Shown here piece after piece: positions 26,271-34,570 of a stretch of DNA of 61,864 bases. A program made the translations under genes and the position numbers. Under the pieces are notes generated by a model. That model saw nothing but the letters and a program-made list of their open reading frames with translations, made no database searches and had not been told where the DNA came from. The first letter of the stretch is position 1; each line of letters starts with the position of its first letter. The DNA is from UBA7887 sp964408735 (GTDB lineage Bacteria > Pseudomonadota > Alphaproteobacteria > UBA7887), in the NCBI GenBank assembly GCA_964408735.1, contig CAYPAX010000014.1, positions 1 through 61,864 on the forward strand, read 5' to 3'.

Positions 26271-27743
26271 TCAGGTCTCCCGGTTGGTGCCTTGCGCCAT
26301 CTCGCGCAGGCGGAAACGTTGCACTTTGCCCGTCGCGGTGCGCGGCAGGGCCTCGACGAGGCGCACCTCGGCGGGGCATTTGTTGGGGCTCAGCTCGCGC
26401 GCCACCGTGTCGCACACGGCCTCGGCGATTTCCGCCTCGCGCTCTGCCGTCACGGCAGCGACAAACAGGATCGGGCGGTCGAGGCCGTCCCTGTCTGGCG
26501 CGGCAACCAGGGCCGCCTCGCCGCACAGCTTGGCGCCGGTCACGCAGTTCTCGATCTCGGCCGGGCTGACCCATTGGCCGGCAATCTTGAGCATGTCGTC
26601 GCGCCGTCCCTGGTGATACCAATAGCCGCCCGTATCGAAGCAAAAGCGGTCGCCGGTACGGAACCAGCCATTGACGAAAAGCTCGGCGCTCAGCTCCGGT
26701 CGCTGCCAATAGCCGGCTGCGACCGAGTCCGCCGAAACCCAGAGATCGCCCACGCGCTCGGGCTCATCGATCGCTGCGCCGGTCTCGTCGCGCAGTTCGA
26801 CGCGCATGCCGGGCACCGGGAGGCCGGCGCTGCCGGGTCGCACCGCGTCGGGCGGATTGGCTATGACCAGGAACACAGTCTCGGAAGTTCCTATGCCTTC
26901 CGCGATAGGCCGGCCGGTGGCCTCGCGCCAGCGCTCAAGCAGCACCGGCGGCAAGGGCTCGCCGGCCGAGACGAAACGTCTCGTTGTTGCGAACGCGGCA
27001 GCCACATCGCCACCGCTGTCGAGCATGGCGCGGTACAGGGTCGGCACGCTGTAGACGGCGGTCGGTTGGGTTTGTTTCGCAAGAGCCAGGATATCGTCCG
27101 GGCGCGGCCAGGGGCGGTGCAGGATGACTGTAGCGCCGAGAGACAAGGCCCCGAACAGGCCGTGGGCGAGAGCAAAGGCGAAAAAGGTCTTCGAGGTAAC
27201 GAGAACCCGGTCGTCTGGCCCGAGGCCCGAGACGTCGCGGATCCCTGACGTGGCAACATTCGCTGCCCGGTGGCAGTGTACGGCGGCCTTTGGCGTGCCG
27301 GTGGTGCCTGACGTATAGATCCAGAACGCAGGATCGTCGCCCGCCATATCGACGCTTTCGAGGGTTGCCGGCTGTTCCGCAAAAAGGTCGTCGGTGGCCG
27401 CAAGCACGCGCGCATCGTCGAGCTCTCGGTCGGGCTCGATCAGCATCAGCCTGGCTTCGCTGTCAGCCAGCACGGCCTCAAGCTCGGCATCCTTCCAGCG
27501 CGGATTGACCGCCACCGCCACGGCGCCGATGCGCAGGCAGCCGAGATAGACGGCATAAAGCACAGGCCCGTCGTCCAGCGCGAACAGCACGCGGTCGCCA
27601 CGTGTCACGCCGGAGGCGCGCAAGCCATTGCCGAAGCGGACGCTCATGGCACGCAATTCGCTGCGGCTCAGGGTCTCGCCGTCGCATATCAATGCCGGCG
27701 CTTCGTCCCTGCTGCTGGCCAGAATGATATCTGCTGCGTTCAT
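26271..27743 (-). CDS. benzoate-CoA ligase-family AMP-dependent synthetase
   Basis: 490 residues. ANL enzyme with the ATP loop WIYTSGTTGTPKAAVHCH (near 138-155), EGIGTSETVFLVI as the A5 motif, the hinge GRRDDMLKIAGQWVSPAEIE and the C-terminal catalytic Lys in LPRTATGKVQRFRLRE. The TSKTFFAFALAHGLFGAL region recalls benzoate- and 4-hydroxybenzoate-CoA ligases. It makes aryl-CoA thioesters. The start overlaps the stop of the hydroxyacid dehydrogenase (ATGA at 27740-27743). Confidence 0.87.
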   Translation of the reverse strand: MNAADIILASSRDEAPALICDGETLSRSELRAMSVRFGNGLRASGVTRGDRVLFALDDGPVLYAVYLGCLRIGAVAVAVNPRWKDAELEAVLADSEARLMLIEPDRELDDARVLAATDDLFAEQPATLESVDMAGDDPAFWIYTSGTTGTPKAAVHCHRAANVATSGIRDVSGLGPDDRVLVTSKTFFAFALAHGLFGALSLGATVILHRPWPRPDDILALAKQTQPTAVYSVPTLYRAMLDSGGDVAAAFATTRRFVSAGEPLPPVLLERWREATGRPIAEGIGTSETVFLVIANPPDAVRPGSAGLPVPGMRVELRDETGAAIDEPERVGDLWVSADSVAAGYWQRPELSAELFVNGWFRTGDRFCFDTGGYWYHQGRRDDMLKIAGQWVSPAEIENCVTGAKLCGEAALVAAPDRDGLDRPILFVAAVTAEREAEIAEAVCDTVARELSPNKCPAEVRLVEALPRTATGKVQRFRLREMAQGTNRET

Positions 27744-28780
27744 GGCTCCGCGTGAGCATAACGGCGCGCCTGGTAGGCCGGCCAGGCCTCCGGGTTCAGC
27801 AGACGGGGCGGCTTTTCGCCCTGCCATATGGCCAGCCATTGTTCGGCGCACATCAACGAGATGCGGCGGCGGGATTCCACCGTGACGCCGGCCGTATGCG
27901 GGCTGGCGATAACGTTGGGCAGGCTCAGAAGCGGATGGTCGAGAGGCGGCGGCTCGTCTTCCCAGACGTCGAGCCCTGCGCCGTAGAGGTGGCCGCTTCG
28001 CAAGGCTTCGTACAGGGCGCCCTCGTCGTGGATGCCGCCGCGCGCGGTGGAGACGAGAATGGCGCCGGGCCGCATGCGGGCCAGCGCCGCGGTGTCGATC
28101 ATGCTGCGGGTCTCGTCGGTCAGCGGGCAGTTGATCGAGAGGACGTCCGACTCTGCGAGCAACTTGTCCAGGGAGACCGCTTCCGCCCCGAAGCGCGCAA
28201 AGCGCTCTGCCTCGATATAGGGATCGCAGGCCAGCACCCGCATTTGCAAGGCGCCGCCGCAAAGCTCGGCCAGGCGCGAGCCCGTATGGCCGAGACCGAT
28301 GATGCCGAGGGTCATGTCGCGCAGCTCGTGGCCGATGAATTCGTTGCGGTGCCAGTCGCGGTCGCGGCGCAGGGCATGATCGGTCTCGCCGATGCGCTTG
28401 GCGACGCTCAGCATCAGGGCCAGGCCGTGTTCGGCGACGGCTTCGCGATTGCCGCCGGCCTGGTTCACCACCAGCACGCCGGCATCCGTACAGGCGGGGA
28501 TGTCCACGGTATCGGCCCCGGCGCCGTCGGCGGAGACAACGAGCAAATCGGGGCAGCGCGCCAGCAGGGCTGCATCCGCATGCAGGTGCTTGGGCAGTTC
28601 CTGGCGGGCCGAGCTGATCTGGTATCCCTCGATGGTGGCCATCAGGGGCCAGAGTTCGTCCGCCGGCGTGTCGCGCTCAAGGCGGATCAATTCCACCTCG
28701 GGCGCCTCGGCAAGCGCTCGTCTGCCGTCCTCGTGCATCATACGGTCGAAATAGACGATACGTGGTATCTGCGACCCCAT
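27740..28780 (-). CDS. D-isomer-specific 2-hydroxyacid dehydrogenase
   Basis: 346 residues, cytoplasmic NAD(P)-dependent enzyme reducing 2-oxoacids or oxidising D-2-hydroxyacids. The Rossmann motif is LGIIGLGHTGSRLAEL (near 156-171). Catalytic Arg is in LVSTARGG, Glu in LDVWEDEPP and His in SPHTAGVT. The start ATG at 28780 is preceded by GAGGGAGAGG. It is the first gene of the ligase operon and is divergent from the cyclase-like gene. It may act on aromatic 2-oxoacids before CoA activation (inference). Confidence 0.9.
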   Translation of the reverse strand: MGSQIPRIVYFDRMMHEDGRRALAEAPEVELIRLERDTPADELWPLMATIEGYQISSARQELPKHLHADAALLARCPDLLVVSADGAGADTVDIPACTDAGVLVVNQAGGNREAVAEHGLALMLSVAKRIGETDHALRRDRDWHRNEFIGHELRDMTLGIIGLGHTGSRLAELCGGALQMRVLACDPYIEAERFARFGAEAVSLDKLLAESDVLSINCPLTDETRSMIDTAALARMRPGAILVSTARGGIHDEGALYEALRSGHLYGAGLDVWEDEPPPLDHPLLSLPNVIASPHTAGVTVESRRRISLMCAEQWLAIWQGEKPPRLLNPEAWPAYQARRYAHAEP

Positions 28781-28876
28781 GGCCTCTCCCTCTCGCCAAA
28801 GCGGCCCGCCGAAGCCTTTCCCAGGCGGGCCGTCAGTGCGTAATATGCACATATCGCGGGCGAGAACGGAACCGGC

Positions 28877-30079
28877 ATGGATCGCATCCGAGACGGCGGC
28901 ACGACTGATCCCCTGCTCGATAAGCTCGAGGCAGGGCTTCGCGATGTCTGGCAGCTGGGCCGCAACATCATCCTCAGCTGGTGCCCGGTCGACGACGGCA
29001 TCGAGCTTCTGGTCGTGCCCCACTATCTCACCGCCACATTTTCCGCCACCTATCCGAGGTTCCTGGTCGATCAGGCGGCGATGCTAGGCGACGAAGAGCT
29101 GACCTATACGAAGTCGGCGAGTTTCCTGCGCGACCTGATAACCGGCGCCCGCCGGCTGGAGCCAGAGCGCCTGCGGGCGATCGCGCTGCTGCTCGATGTC
29201 GAGCCGGTGAAGATTCCTCTCGATGCGGCCATCGAGGATGCCGGCAATGACGCGGCAATCGATCAGCTCATAGCGCGCTACAGCATCAGTTACGTAGCTA
29301 ATCGGGCGGCCATCCTCTTCGATATCGTCGGCTTCGCGCGGCTTGGGCCGTTCGAGCAGACGAGCCAGCTCAACAGCCTCTCCTATTCGCTCAACGCCGC
29401 GCATGCCAGGCTGATGAGCAACAACATCGACGTGAATTTCGCGCGATCGACCACCGGCGACGGTTTTTATATCTGGAACCGCGACAGCGGCCCGCAAGCC
29501 AGCATCAATCTGTATCACTTCATGCATATTGTGCTCGCCGACAACGCCATGGCTTCTGCTCAGTCGCGAGCCAAGGTGACGCCGGTGCTGCGTACCGGTT
29601 TTCATATCGGCGACCATTACGAGTTCTATCAGGCGGAGGGACTCAATCCGACCGTCTACAACTACATCGTCGGCAATGTGACCATAGAGCTGGCGAGGAT
29701 TATCGAACAGGCACTACCGGGTCAGGTTCTGTTGGGCGATTTCACGGTACCCTTGGCGGATGTCGGCGAGGTCGATACCGAACAGTTCATCAGCCATCTT
29801 CAGGACAGCCTAACGGATCTCCGCGGCATCAAGCTCTCGGGTGACGAGGTTAGTGACATAAAGTGTTACCTGACCGGCGAATCCTTCGCGGACGGCGGAT
29901 TTCTCGTGAGTCGTTACCGGCTCACCGACAAGCACGGCTATACCCGCGATATCTTCAATGCCAAGATCAACATCTACCGCCGCGAGGGCGAGCCGATCTA
30001 CCTCGGCATACAGGACCATGACCTGTGGCGCCTGCGCTGGCGTCTGCGCCGCTCGGTCTCGCAGATCGGCACCGCATGA
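28877..30079 (+). CDS. divergent class III cyclase-like protein with unknown N-terminal domain
   Basis: 400 residues, no signal or TM segment. Residues 140-300 resemble a class III nucleotidyl cyclase domain. FDIVGFARL carries a metal-type Asp (D149) and TTGDGFYIWNR carries D195. RTGFHIGD matches the beta-strand before the hairpin, and VGNVTIELARI aligns with the VGxxVNxAARL motif, keeping the Arg (R274) but with Ile in place of the Asn. The first 135 residues match no family I know and are followed by the cyclase-like part without a gap. It may be an active purine cyclase of unusual type or a binding-only domain. It stands alone between divergent and downstream metabolic genes. Confidence 0.6.
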   Translation: MDRIRDGGTTDPLLDKLEAGLRDVWQLGRNIILSWCPVDDGIELLVVPHYLTATFSATYPRFLVDQAAMLGDEELTYTKSASFLRDLITGARRLEPERLRAIALLLDVEPVKIPLDAAIEDAGNDAAIDQLIARYSISYVANRAAILFDIVGFARLGPFEQTSQLNSLSYSLNAAHARLMSNNIDVNFARSTTGDGFYIWNRDSGPQASINLYHFMHIVLADNAMASAQSRAKVTPVLRTGFHIGDHYEFYQAEGLNPTVYNYIVGNVTIELARIIEQALPGQVLLGDFTVPLADVGEVDTEQFISHLQDSLTDLRGIKLSGDEVSDIKCYLTGESFADGGFLVSRYRLTDKHGYTRDIFNAKINIYRREGEPIYLGIQDHDLWRLRWRLRRSVSQIGTA

Positions 30080-30198
30080 GGCGGCGAGCGGCAGCTTGAT
30101 CCTGGGGCGCGGGCTGGGCTAATGTCGCGCGCCTTTGCGGCTTTGCCGCGCCATCCGGAGACCGTACCATTTCCAATCCCGTAAATCGCTGCCATGCG

Positions 30199-31329
30199 GT
30201 GTCGGACCTGCGCGCGCTCGCCAAGCGGCGCTTGCCGCGGGCCGTTTTCGATTTCATCGACGGCGCCGCCGAGGACGAGGTGTCCCTGCGCAACAGCATG
30301 TCTGGCTTCGGCCATTACGACCTGGTGCCGCGCATGCTGGCCGGCCTCGATTCCGTCGATACCAGCACCGAAGTCATGGGGCGCAAGATCGACCTGCCGC
30401 TGATCGTCTCGCCGACGGGCATCGTGAAGCTGTTCCGGCGCGAGGGCGAGGGCGCACTGGCCGCCGCGGCAAGACGCGCCGGCTCGATCTACACCCTGTC
30501 GACCGGTGCCGCGACCAGCATCGAGGACGCCGCCGCCGCCGCCGGGCCTGACGGCGCGATGTGGTTCCAGATCTATGTCTGGCGCGACCGTTCGCTGACC
30601 GGGGAATATATCCGCCGCTGCCGCGAGGCCGGCTACAAGGCGCTTTGCCTGACCGTCGATGTGCCAGTGTTGGGCAAGCGCGAGCGCGACTTCCACAATC
30701 ATTTCGGCCTGCCGCTGAAGATCAGCCCGCAGCTCGTGTTCGACGTGCTGCGCCATCCGGCATGGTTCTGGCGCGACTACCTGACGGCGCCGAAGATCAC
30801 CTTGCCCAATATCGAGGGCTCGAACGTCGATGACGACCTGACGATGATGAGCAGGTTCATCGACTCCCAGTTCGATCCGTCGGTGTCGTGGGAAGATGCC
30901 GCGTGGATGCTGGAGGAATGGGGCGGGCCGTTTGCGGTCAAGGGCATTCTTTGCGCCGAGGATGCGCGCCGCGCGGTGGAGCTGGGTTTTAGCACCATCA
31001 TCGTCTCGAACCATGGTGGGCGCCAGCTCGACCAGGCGCCGGGGCCGATCGACGTGCTGCCCGAGATCGTCGAGGCCGTGGACGGCCGCGCGGAGGTCAT
31101 TCTCGATGGCGGCGTGCGCCGCGGCACCGATATTCTCAAGGCCGTTGCCCTCGGCGCCAAGGCCTGCATGACGGGCCGGCCCTTTCTGTTCGGCTTGGCG
31201 GCAGGGGGACCGGCTGGTGCCGATCGCGTCTTCGAACTTCTCGGCGACGAGATCCGGCGCAACATGACCCTGGTCGGTGTCAGCAATCTCGGCGAGCTTG
31301 GCCCGCAGCACCTGCGGCGGCGCAAGTAA
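30199..31329 (+). CDS. FMN-dependent alpha-hydroxyacid dehydrogenase (L-lactate dehydrogenase/glycolate oxidase family)
   Basis: 376 residues from a GTG at 30199. The FMN barrel has LIVSPTGIVKLFRREGE, WFQIYVWRDR and the active-site Lys of GPFAVKGILCAEDA. The catalytic His is in IVSNHGGRQLDQAPG, followed by ILDGGVRRGTDILKA and CMTGRPFLFG. It oxidises L-2-hydroxyacids to 2-oxoacids, feeding the membrane chain or oxygen. The GTG has no Shine-Dalgarno. In-frame sequence upstream reads ISNPVNRCHAV from an ATT at 30169 that has a GGAG eight bases before it, so the true start may be that non-standard codon. A Liv-type binding protein follows after 12 bases. Confidence 0.88.
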   Translation: MSDLRALAKRRLPRAVFDFIDGAAEDEVSLRNSMSGFGHYDLVPRMLAGLDSVDTSTEVMGRKIDLPLIVSPTGIVKLFRREGEGALAAAARRAGSIYTLSTGAATSIEDAAAAAGPDGAMWFQIYVWRDRSLTGEYIRRCREAGYKALCLTVDVPVLGKRERDFHNHFGLPLKISPQLVFDVLRHPAWFWRDYLTAPKITLPNIEGSNVDDDLTMMSRFIDSQFDPSVSWEDAAWMLEEWGGPFAVKGILCAEDARRAVELGFSTIIVSNHGGRQLDQAPGPIDVLPEIVEAVDGRAEVILDGGVRRGTDILKAVALGAKACMTGRPFLFGLAAGGPAGADRVFELLGDEIRRNMTLVGVSNLGELGPQHLRRRK

Positions 31330-31341
31330 AGGAGAGTGGCA

Positions 31342-32514
31342 ATGAAACGAATTGCGAGTCTGTTGGCAGCCGCTGCGATAAGCGTATCGGGGGCGGCGGT
31401 AGCGGAGGAGCCGATCAAGATCGGCGTCATCCTGCCCTATTCCGGCGTCTATGCCAGTCTCGGCAGCGAGATTACCCAAGGCATGGAGTTGGGTTTCGCC
31501 ACCTTCGGCTCGGAAGTGGAGGGACGGCCGATCGAACTGGTCACCGAGGATTCCGAGGTCAAGCCCAATACGGGCCTCGCCAAGGCCAAGAAGCTGGTCT
31601 TCCAGGACCGGGTCGACCTGCTGGTCGGGCCGGTGGCCTCGAATGTCGCCAATGCGCTACGTGACTTCGTCCATGGCCGCGAGATACCGCTGATCATTCC
31701 CAACGCCGGCAACAATCTCCTGACCGGAGAGCGCTGCAGCCCGTGGGTGTTGCGGACGTCGTTTTCCAACGCCCAGATCACCCGCGGCATGGGACCGTGG
31801 ATGGTCGGGCGCGGCTTCGACAGCATCTATCTCATCGCCGCCGACTATGCGGCCGGGCATCAGATGATGGATGCCTTCCGCGAGACCTATGTCGCGGCCG
31901 GCGGCACAGTGCTGGGCGAATCCTTTCCGCCGCTGCGCGACACCAAGGATTTCGGTCCCTTCCTGGCGCAGATCAAGGCTGCGGGACCGAGCGCGGTATT
32001 CGCCTTCTTTGCCGGCGGCCAGGCCATTCAGTTCGTCAAGCAATATCGCGAGTTCGGCCTCAACGAGACCATCCAGCTTTCCGGCGCCGGCTGGCTTACC
32101 TCGCCGCTGTATGTCCATGTGCAGGGCGACGCGGCGGCGGGCATTCTCGGCATCCTGAATTATGTGCCCGGCATTGAATCAGAAGAAAATGCGGTCTTCC
32201 AGACGGCCTATAAGGAGGCCTATGGCCGCACCGCGTCCGAGTTCGCGGTGCAGGGCTATGACACCGCGCGGCTGATCGTCGAGGCGCTGAAGGCGCGTGG
32301 CGGCGACACGGAGGATCGCGCGGCGCTTGTGACCGCCATGCATGGCGTCTCGTTCACCGGTCCGCGCGGCGCCCTGCGCATCGATCCCGCCACCAACAAC
32401 ATCATCCAGGACATCCACATCTTCGAGACCCGACCGGGTGAGGATGGCATGGAATTGCGCGTCGTCGAGACCCTGCCGGCAATGCAGGACCCGGTTAACG
32501 GCTGTCAGTTTTGA
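31342..32514 (+). CDS. Liv-type ABC transporter periplasmic binding protein
   Basis: 390 residues. The signal peptide ends near AVA-EEP (residue 21), followed by a type I periplasmic binding fold (IKIGVILPYSGVYASLGSEI, EDSEVKPNTGLAKAKKLV, GPVASNVANALRDF). It binds amino acids, amides or small aromatic acids. The ATG at 31342 follows AAAGGAGAG. The cognate membrane and ATPase genes (livHMGF) are 5 kb away at 37573-40811, across a minus-strand hydantoinase block. The 3' end overlaps the convergent hyuA by 20 bases. Confidence 0.92.
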   Translation: MKRIASLLAAAAISVSGAAVAEEPIKIGVILPYSGVYASLGSEITQGMELGFATFGSEVEGRPIELVTEDSEVKPNTGLAKAKKLVFQDRVDLLVGPVASNVANALRDFVHGREIPLIIPNAGNNLLTGERCSPWVLRTSFSNAQITRGMGPWMVGRGFDSIYLIAADYAAGHQMMDAFRETYVAAGGTVLGESFPPLRDTKDFGPFLAQIKAAGPSAVFAFFAGGQAIQFVKQYREFGLNETIQLSGAGWLTSPLYVHVQGDAAAGILGILNYVPGIESEENAVFQTAYKEAYGRTASEFAVQGYDTARLIVEALKARGGDTEDRAALVTAMHGVSFTGPRGALRIDPATNNIIQDIHIFETRPGEDGMELRVVETLPAMQDPVNGCQF

Positions 32515-34570
32515 GGATTATGCTGCCATGGTCGTCTACACGCCCCGACCAGCCCGGCGGGATGACGCAGGTGGCGTCGTATTCCTCGACGATGGCCGGA
32601 CCGGCGGTTTCGGTCGCCAGGTCGCCACGACCCAGGATCGGCGTGTCGCACCAGCCGGCCTTGCCGAAATAGGCTTGTCGGCTTTCGCCTGAGCCTCTTG
32701 TTTGCGGCGCGATTGCTGTCGCCGTCCTTTCGCCTTCCGGTTCTGCCCTGGCCACGACGCGCAGATTGACCAGCTCGACAGGTTCTTCCGGCCCGGCGCG
32801 GTGGCCGTAGGTGCGCAGATGCTCCTCGCCGAAAGCCTCTTCGAGGATGGCCAGCTTGGCGGCGTCGAAATCGCCCTCGGGCGCGGGCACCGACAAATCG
32901 TAGATCTGGCCCTTGTAGTGGAGGTCGGCGATGCGGGTGGTGGTTATGCGGTCGTCCGCGAAGCCCTCGCGGCGAAGCTCGTCTCGCGCGTCTTCGGCGA
33001 CCGCATCCCAGTTGCACGTGAGCTCCTGCGCATCGACCTCGCGCAGCAGCCGATTGAGGGTACGCGAGTGGTACTGCTCGATGTCCGCTTCCAGCAGGCC
33101 GAAGGAGGAGAACAGGCCGGGCGCGGGCGGGATGACGACCCGGTCCATGCCCAGCGAGTCGGCCATGCCGGCGGCGAAGACCGGCCCGTTGCCGCCGAAA
33201 GCGAAGAGCGAAAAGCCGCGCGGGTCGCGGCCGCGCTCGCTGGAGACCGCCTTGATGGCGCGGATCATGTTGGCCGCGGCAATGAGGTGCGCGCCGTATG
33301 CGGCCTCCGCCACGTCAAGGCCGAGGGGCTTGGCGATGCGCTCGGCGAACACCCCTTCAGCCTTGGCCGGGTTGAGCGGCAGCTCGCCGCCCACCAGGTG
33401 ATTGGGGTTGAGGTAGCCGAGCAGGACATTGGCGTCGGTGACCGTCGGCTCCGTGCCGCCCAGGTCGTAGACCAGCGGGCCGGGCTCGGCGCCGGCGCTT
33501 TGCGGGCCCACCTGCAGCGAGCCGCCGGCATCGATCCAGATCAGCGAGCCACCGCCCGCACCGACCTCGGCGAGGTCGATCGCGGGTGTCTTGAGCAGGT
33601 ATCCCGAGCCGGTCATCAGGCGTGAGCCGATCATGATGCCGGCGCCGACCGAATATTGCTGGCTGCGCGTCACGGCGCCGCCCTCGATCAGCGCCGCCTT
33701 GGCGGTGGTGCCGCCCATGTCGAAAGTGACGAGGTTGTCGATCTCGGCCAGCGCCTGGGCGCCCACCACGCCGCCGGCCGGCCCGGATTCGATGATGTGG
33801 CAGGGGCGCTCCACCGCCGCCCGGTCCGACATCAGCCCGCCGCTCGATTGCATGAGCAGGAGAGGCGCCTCGATTCCGGCGTCATCGAGATTGCGGCGCA
33901 GGTTCTCCAGATAGCTGCGGATGACCGGCATGACATAGGCGTTGATCGCCGTCGTCGAGGTGCGCTCGTACTCCTTGATCTCGGGCAACACGTCGCAAGA
34001 CAGGCAATAGGGCATGCCAGGCGCCAGGGCTTCGATGACCTCGCCGATGAGGCGCTCGTGGGCGGCGTTGCGAAAGCAGTTGAGCAGGCAGACCGCAATC
34101 ACCTCGACGTCCTCGTCGAGCAGGCTTCGCACCGCCCGCTCCGCATCGGTGCGGGTGAGGGATACCTCTACCCAACCTTGCGCGTTGATGCGCTCGTCCA
34201 CCTCGACGCGGCGGTAGCGCGGGATCAGCGGTGGCGGCTTTTCCCAATGCAGGTCGTAGAGCCGCGGCATGCGCAGATTGCGGATCTCCAGAATGTCGCG
34301 AAAGCCCTTGCTGGCGATCAGGCCGGCGCGGGCGCCCTTGCCTTCGAGGATGGCATTCGAGCCCACCGTGGTGCCGTGCAGGATCTCGCGCAGCTGCTCC
34401 GGGGCGATACCGTGCTCGTTCAACAATGCCGACAGCGAGTCGATGATGGCGCGCGAATAGTCCTCGACGCTGGACGAGACTTTCTTGACCAGGGTGCTGC
34501 CGTCGTCGCCGACCAGGACGATGTCGGTAAACGTGCCGCCGATATCGATGCCGACGCGGTAACGGATCAT
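32495..34570 (-). CDS. hyuA: hydantoinase/oxoprolinase subunit A
   Basis: 691 residues. ASKHA-fold ATP-dependent subunit with VGIDIGGTFTDIVLVGDD at the N-terminus and TFDMGGTTAKAALIEGG near residue 285. GSRLMTGSGYLLKTPAIDLAEVGAGGGS is also typical (only part cited: AEVGAGGGSLIWID). The family hydrolyses five-membered cyclic amides such as hydantoins or 5-oxoproline, or carboxylates ketones (acetone carboxylase relatives). The start ATG at 34570 overlaps the hyuB stop by four bases, so A and B are co-translated. Confidence 0.92.
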   Translation of the reverse strand: MIRYRVGIDIGGTFTDIVLVGDDGSTLVKKVSSSVEDYSRAIIDSLSALLNEHGIAPEQLREILHGTTVGSNAILEGKGARAGLIASKGFRDILEIRNLRMPRLYDLHWEKPPPLIPRYRRVEVDERINAQGWVEVSLTRTDAERAVRSLLDEDVEVIAVCLLNCFRNAAHERLIGEVIEALAPGMPYCLSCDVLPEIKEYERTSTTAINAYVMPVIRSYLENLRRNLDDAGIEAPLLLMQSSGGLMSDRAAVERPCHIIESGPAGGVVGAQALAEIDNLVTFDMGGTTAKAALIEGGAVTRSQQYSVGAGIMIGSRLMTGSGYLLKTPAIDLAEVGAGGGSLIWIDAGGSLQVGPQSAGAEPGPLVYDLGGTEPTVTDANVLLGYLNPNHLVGGELPLNPAKAEGVFAERIAKPLGLDVAEAAYGAHLIAAANMIRAIKAVSSERGRDPRGFSLFAFGGNGPVFAAGMADSLGMDRVVIPPAPGLFSSFGLLEADIEQYHSRTLNRLLREVDAQELTCNWDAVAEDARDELRREGFADDRITTTRIADLHYKGQIYDLSVPAPEGDFDAAKLAILEEAFGEEHLRTYGHRAGPEEPVELVNLRVVARAEPEGERTATAIAPQTRGSGESRQAYFGKAGWCDTPILGRGDLATETAGPAIVEEYDATCVIPPGWSGRVDDHGSIILKTDSR

